Shown piece by piece: positions 39,926-43,726 of a stretch of 43,726 nt of DNA. Each line of letters begins with the position of its first letter. Within the stretch, counting starts at the first letter, position 1. The stretch is from contig JAAYQJ010000128.1 in NCBI GenBank assembly GCA_012519355.1, forward strand, positions 1-43,726. The letters run 5' to 3'. Under the pieces are notes generated by a model. The model worked only from the letters and a program-made list of their open reading frames with translations, had not been told where the DNA came from and made no database searches. Source of the DNA: Tissierellia bacterium (GTDB lineage Bacteria; Bacillota; Clostridia; Tissierellales; Tissierellaceae). Position numbers and translations under genes: made by a program.

Positions 39926-40207
39926 GTGAGAGAAGCCATAGGAATGGTTGAGACTAGGTCCTTAATTGGAGCTATAGAAGCAGCAGATGCCATGCTAAAG
40001 GCTGCCAGTGTTAAGATTATGGACTTTCGTGTCGTAGGTTCTGGATTAGTTTCTGTTACAGTAGCAGGAGATGTTGCAGCAGTTATGGCAGCAGTAGATA
40101 CTGCAAAGCTTAGGGCAGGAGCCGTGGCAGAAGTAATCTCAGCCAATGTAATACCTAGACCTCATGATGAAGTAGATAAAATTTTTGATGCTGATGGTGG
40201 TGAATAA
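39926..40207 (+). CDS. BMC-H shell protein (EutM/PduA-like), paralog 1
   Basis: AIGMVETRSLIGAIEAADAMLKAASVKI...GSGLVSVTVAGDVAAVMAAVDTA...ANVIPRPHDEVDKI; GTG start. Confidence 0.93.
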   Translation: MREAIGMVETRSLIGAIEAADAMLKAASVKIMDFRVVGSGLVSVTVAGDVAAVMAAVDTAKLRAGAVAEVISANVIPRPHDEVDKIFDADGGE

Positions 40208-40209
40208 AT

Positions 40210-40446
40210 ATGGTGAATCCATTATCTAGGGTTGGGATGAAAAACATAGTAAATAAGGGTCCCATTATTAGTTCAAATATATCGAGAAATTTACCAAGGG
40301 CAGGAAGCCTTTCCAACCTAGATGAAAGAGAAGAGGACTTGCTACAAGATATTATTAATGGCCAAAGAGAAGTTGTAGAAGGCCTAAGTACTAATAAAAC
40401 CATAACCTTGGAAGAAGCAGTTGAAAGAATTAAAAACAATTATTAA
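40210..40446 (+). CDS. Small protein of unknown function (78 aa) between shell genes
   Basis: ATG 3 nt after the BMC-H1 stop; 19-nt gap to BMC-H2; acidic helical C-terminal half; no recognised domain. Confidence 0.65.
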   Translation: MVNPLSRVGMKNIVNKGPIISSNISRNLPRAGSLSNLDEREEDLLQDIINGQREVVEGLSTNKTITLEEAVERIKNNY

Positions 40447-40464
40447 TAAGGGCGGAGGTGTAAA

Positions 40465-40833
40465 ATGAGTAAAGCATTGGGCCTCATAGAAGCGTTGGGA
40501 CTTGCAACTGCTGTTACTGCCTTAGATGCGGCAAGCAAAGCTGCTGATGTAACCCTAGTAGGATTTGAAAGGATTATAGGGGTAGGCAAAGCAGTAGGTG
40601 TAAATATACAAATAGCTGGGGAAGTAGCTGCTGTAAAGGCAGCCGTAGATGCAGGGGTTGAAGCTGGTAATAGGGTTGGAGTGATATTTTCATCCCATGT
40701 AATCCCTAGACCCCATGATGAAGTAAATGCTTTAATTGCTAAGTTTGGCAAAAACTTAAATACAAAAAAGAAAGACAAAACACCAAGTAAAAACAAGAAG
40801 GCAGAAGGCAATAGCAAAAAAGAAGAAAAGTAA
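40465..40833 (+). CDS. BMC-H shell protein, paralog 2, with Lys-rich C-terminal extension
   Basis: [61 protein letters not shown]...SSHVIPRPHDEVNALI then NTKKKDKTPSKNKKAEGNSKKEEK; SD gcggaggtg. Confidence 0.9.
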   Translation: MSKALGLIEALGLATAVTALDAASKAADVTLVGFERIIGVGKAVGVNIQIAGEVAAVKAAVDAGVEAGNRVGVIFSSHVIPRPHDEVNALIAKFGKNLNTKKKDKTPSKNKKAEGNSKKEEK

Positions 40834-40894
40834 AATTTGTTATTAAAGAAGGAAAGTAAAAAAACTAATAAATTTATATTAAGGAGGAATATGA

Positions 40895-41173
40895 ATGAGT
40901 CAAGCATTAGGATTAGTTGAAACTAAAGGATTAGTAGGAAGTATAGAGGCTGCAGATGCCATGGTTAAAGCTGCAAATGTTACGTTAGTAGGTTATGAAA
41001 AAATAGGTTTTGGTCTTGTAACAGTTATGGTTAGAGGAGATGTAGGGGCTGTAAAAGCAGCAGTAGATGCTGGAGCAGAAGCTGCTAGAGCTGTTGGAGA
41101 ACTACACTCAGTTCATGTAATCCCAAGACCACATGCAGAAGTAGAAAGGGTTATATTAAAGCAATACGAATAA
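40895..41173 (+). CDS. BMC-H shell protein, paralog 3 (canonical)
   Basis: [85 protein letters not shown] aaggagga. Confidence 0.95.
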   Translation: MSQALGLVETKGLVGSIEAADAMVKAANVTLVGYEKIGFGLVTVMVRGDVGAVKAAVDAGAEAARAVGELHSVHVIPRPHAEVERVILKQYE

Positions 41174-41192
41174 ATCCATTGGAGTGTTTTAG

Positions 41193-41939
41193 ATGAAAAC
41201 CAAGATAACTTCAAACGTATTGGAGGATCTATCTAGGAGGCTTAAGGGGGATAGTAGTTCTGTTAGTGGTGAGGGAGTAGTAGTAGTTTTCAATGGTTCA
41301 AATATTAGGTTAGATAAGAAATTAGAATATATAAAGTCACTAAAACAAAGGGGAATGATGATATCCTTAGCCTTTTCCTTTATGGCAGAAGGCATAATAG
41401 ATACAAAAAGGATAGTAGATTATTTAAATCCATATAAAGTTTATAAGGAAGCAGATATATTTAATCTACAAGACATAGTAAGGGAAAATTCAACACTAAT
41501 AGGACCAAATATTACAACAAATACCTTGTCCAAGGTTGCATTAGGTATGATAGATAGTTTTGTACCAAGCCTTATATGGACCTTCCTTTATAAAAATAAA
41601 AAAGTATATTTAGACTTTTCATCAGTAAAACAATACCTGGGGGAAGAGACCCAGAACAAAGGCATTTTAGACTTAATTAATGGGCATGTAAAGACCTTAG
41701 AAAAGATGGGTGCTATAGAGATCAATGAAAACAATTTTAAGCAAGTTTACCTTGATGGGGTACAAATTCCAATTGTTGACAGTGACAGGAAAGTAGAAGG
41801 CATAAAAAAGGTACTTACAGAGAAGGATATATTGTCCATATCGGCTAAGTCTAATCTAATATTACCAAGGGGAACTATATTGACTCCTTTAGCCAAGGAT
41901 AAGTCAAAGGAAAAAAACATTACAATCCAATTTAAGTAA
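41193..41939 (+). CDS. BMC-associated HFCD flavoprotein-like protein
   Basis: GVVVVFNGSNIRLDKKLEYIKSLKQRG, NTLSKVALGMIDSFVPSLIWTFLYKNKKVYLDF (flavoprotein-like), C-terminal ILPRGTILTPLAKDKSKEKNI. Confidence 0.6.
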   Translation: MKTKITSNVLEDLSRRLKGDSSSVSGEGVVVVFNGSNIRLDKKLEYIKSLKQRGMMISLAFSFMAEGIIDTKRIVDYLNPYKVYKEADIFNLQDIVRENSTLIGPNITTNTLSKVALGMIDSFVPSLIWTFLYKNKKVYLDFSSVKQYLGEETQNKGILDLINGHVKTLEKMGAIEINENNFKQVYLDGVQIPIVDSDRKVEGIKKVLTEKDILSISAKSNLILPRGTILTPLAKDKSKEKNITIQFK

Positions 41940-41951
41940 GGGGGGCTAGAT

Positions 41952-42233
41952 TTGCTCTTAGGAAAAGTTATAGGAACCGTAGTTGCAACTAGAAAGGACG
42001 AAAAGTTAATAGGGTCTAAGCTGATGATTACACAGCCTCTCGATTTAGAATTAAATCCAAAAGGAGATCCGATTATTGCTGTAGACACTGTAGGTGCAGG
42101 GATAGGTGAATTGGTAGTCTATACTACTGGAACAGCAGGTAGAATTGCTGCTAGAAAACTAGATGCCCCTATAGATGCTGCAATAATAGGTATTATAGAT
42201 GAGATGGATGTAAACAAAAAAGTATTAGAATAG
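41952..42233 (+). CDS. BMC-P vertex shell protein (EutN/CcmL family)
   Basis: LGKVIGTVVATRKDEKLIGSKLMITQPLD...IIAVDTVGAGIGELVVYTTGTAGRIAARKLDAPIDAAIIGIID; TTG start after aaggggggc. Confidence 0.93.
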   Translation: MLLGKVIGTVVATRKDEKLIGSKLMITQPLDLELNPKGDPIIAVDTVGAGIGELVVYTTGTAGRIAARKLDAPIDAAIIGIIDEMDVNKKVLE

Positions 42234-42254
42234 ACCATAGAAGGGGGGAAAGCG

Positions 42255-43726
42255 TTGAAAGATACTAAATACTTGAAAATGGCTATGGAATATAGGTCCC
42301 TAATAGATGCCCTAATGAGCAACAAGGAATTTGCTGATACAGTCCTTGTTGGCGGAGAAGTAGTCAATGTAATTACTAGGGAAATATATAAGGCTGATAT
42401 AGCCATAAAACATGGATATATTTTACTGGTGGGAGACTGTAGAGATTTAATAGGACCAGACACTACTGTAATAGATGTAAGTGGAAAATACCTATCACCA
42501 GGCTTTATAGATTCCCATATGCATTTTGAATCCAGTATGCTTACAGTTACAGAATTTTCCAGGCTATCCATACCTTCAGGAACTACTACCTTGGTTGCAG
42601 ACCCACATGAAATAGGAAATGCCCTAGGTCCTGTAGGTATGAAGGCTATAGCTGATGAAATAGACAATGTTCCATCTAATGTTTATTTAGTAGTCCCTGC
42701 CTTAACACCTGATTGCCCAGGATTGGAAACAGCAGGTTATGATACAAACTCTAAGGATATGGAGGACTTACTAAATTATAAAAACATAATAGGAATAGGA
42801 GAATTGCAAGGTTTCAGTAATGCTAAACATGTATATAGAAATACTCCAGAAATAATTACGGATTTGCTTGCTTCCACCATGTATGCCAAATCAAAAAATA
42901 TGGTTGTAGATGGAAATGCTCCAGAACTATTCGGGAAAGAATTAGCAGCCCATATAATTGCTACAGCTGGCAAATGTTCTTGTCATGAGACAACAACAAA
43001 GGAAGAAGCCATGGAAAAACTTCGTCAGGGAGTATACCTATTCATGAGAGAAGGCTCAACTCAAAAGAATATGGCAGAGTGTATAAGGGCAGTCACTGAA
43101 GAAGGCATGGACTCAAGAAGGTGTATTTTAGCTACAGACGATATGGTAGCTGCAGATTTGGAAACCTTAGGTCATATGAATGAAATAATTAGGAGGACCA
43201 TAAGAGAGGGGATTAGCCCTACAGAAGCAATTCAAATGGCTACTATAAATCCAGCCACATATTTTGGTCTTGACCATGTAGGAGTATTAGCTCCTGGAAA
43301 ACAAGCAGATATAGCTATTATAGATGACATCTATGAAATGACTGTGGCAGGAGTATTCTTGAAAGGTCAATTAGTAGCTGCCAATGGAGAGCTTCTAATA
43401 GATTTACCTAGATATATTTATCCTGAAGAAGTGAAAAACTCTGTTAAAAGAGGTCCAATTACTGAAAGGGATTTAGAAGTCTTAGCAGACTCACCTACTG
43501 TAAGAGTAAGGTGTATAGAAGTAATACCAGATCAAAACTTGACAGGTAAGGGAGAGGAAACCTTAAGGACTAGTAGAGGTGTAGTGGAACCAGATGTTTC
43601 AAAGGATACTCTAGCCATAGCCTGTGTTGAAAGATATAATCGTTCAAATTCAATAGGTAAGGCCTTTGTAAAGGGCTTTGGTTTAAGAGAAGGAGCCTTT
43701 GCAGAATCTGTAGGACATGATACTCA
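42255..43726 (+). CDS. ade: Adenine deaminase-like amidohydrolase (3' end truncated by window)
   Basis: Open frame translated by hand from TTG 42255 (alternative ATG 42279), absent from the ORF track: SPGFIDSHMHFESSMLTVTEFSRLSIPSGTTTLVADPHEIGNALG, ILATDDMVAADLETLGHMNEIIRRTIREGISPTEAIQMATINPATYFGLDHVGVLAPGKQADIAIIDD. Confidence 0.85.
   Translation, partial: MKDTKYLKMAMEYRSLIDALMSNKEFADTVLVGGEVVNVITREIYKADIAIKHGYILLVGDCRDLIGPDTTVIDVSGKYLSPGFIDSHMHFESSMLTVTEFSRLSIPSGTTTLVADPHEIGNALGPVGMKAIADEIDNVPSNVYLVVPALTPDCPGLETAGYDTNSKDMEDLLNYKNIIGIGELQGFSNAKHVYRNTPEIITDLLASTMYAKSKNMVVDGNAPELFGKELAAHIIATAGKCSCHETTTKEEAMEKLRQGVYLFMREGSTQKNMAECIRAVTEEGMDSRRCILATDDMVAADLETLGHMNEIIRRTIREGISPTEAIQMATINPATYFGLDHVGVLAPGKQADIAIIDDIYEMTVAGVFLKGQLVAANGELLIDLPRYIYPEEVKNSVKRGPITERDLEVLADSPTVRVRCIEVIPDQNLTGKGEETLRTSRGVVEPDVSKDTLAIACVERYNRSNSIGKAFVKGFGLREGAFAESVGHDT

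Larger units (their letters stand above)
31593..43726. other. Bacterial microcompartment locus with purine/heterocycle-degradation enzymes (continues beyond window)
   Basis: Three BMC-H, one BMC-P, flavoprotein-like protein, amidohydrolases, isochorismatase-family amidase, UbiX/UbiD, PucR; no AldDH, ADH or PTAC seen in the window. Confidence 0.88.

Noticed and set aside
39898-40907. Minus-strand ORFs of 82, 94 and 154 aa opposite the shell genes
   Set aside because: Ala/Ser/Thr-rich antisense translations of BMC-H codons; not credible genes.
1-43726. CRISPR arrays, IS elements, prophage or integron features
   Set aside because: No regularly spaced direct repeats, transposase/integrase ORFs or phage structural genes were found. 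The only repeats are the intergenic palindromes reported.

Overview
Low-GC, Firmicutes-like chromosomal window (probably a Tissierellia/Clostridia anaerobe, judged from gene content and codon bias). The first ~31 kb is mostly ordinary chromosome: DUF445 protein, B12-dependent class II ribonucleotide reductase with two putative NrdR boxes, an Fe/corrinoid-type ABC importer whose permease is split by one in-frame TGA, a coiled-coil protein with FtsEX, YchF, tRNA-Ala(GGC), PgpA-like protein, FMN alpha-hydroxyacid dehydrogenase, PepT-like peptidase, a two-component system with an ABC-2 exporter, arginase family, RNase H, dCMP deaminase, MscL, CapA-like, patatin, peroxiredoxin, NUDIX, MATE, a CAP-domain secreted protein, and a chemoreceptor with a C-terminal Cache-like domain. 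The last ~12 kb (31.6 kb to the window end) is a bacterial microcompartment (BMC) locus. It encodes a guanine-deaminase-like enzyme, PucR regulator, cyclase-family hydrolase, dihydropyrimidinase/allantoinase-like amidohydrolase, isochorismatase-family amidase, UbiX + UbiD, three BMC-H shell proteins, one BMC-P vertex protein, an HFCD flavoprotein-like protein, two small unknown proteins, and an adenine-deaminase-like enzyme that runs off the window. No aldehyde or alcohol dehydrogenase or phosphotransacylase is visible. My main hypothesis is a purine-degrading microcompartment: (guanine to) xanthine, ureido-imidazole carboxylate, amino-imidazole carboxylate, prFMN-dependent decarboxylation to aminoimidazole, then formiminoglycine. 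This order matches the classical clostridial xanthine fermentation route. All product calls come from reading the sequence; no database search was run.
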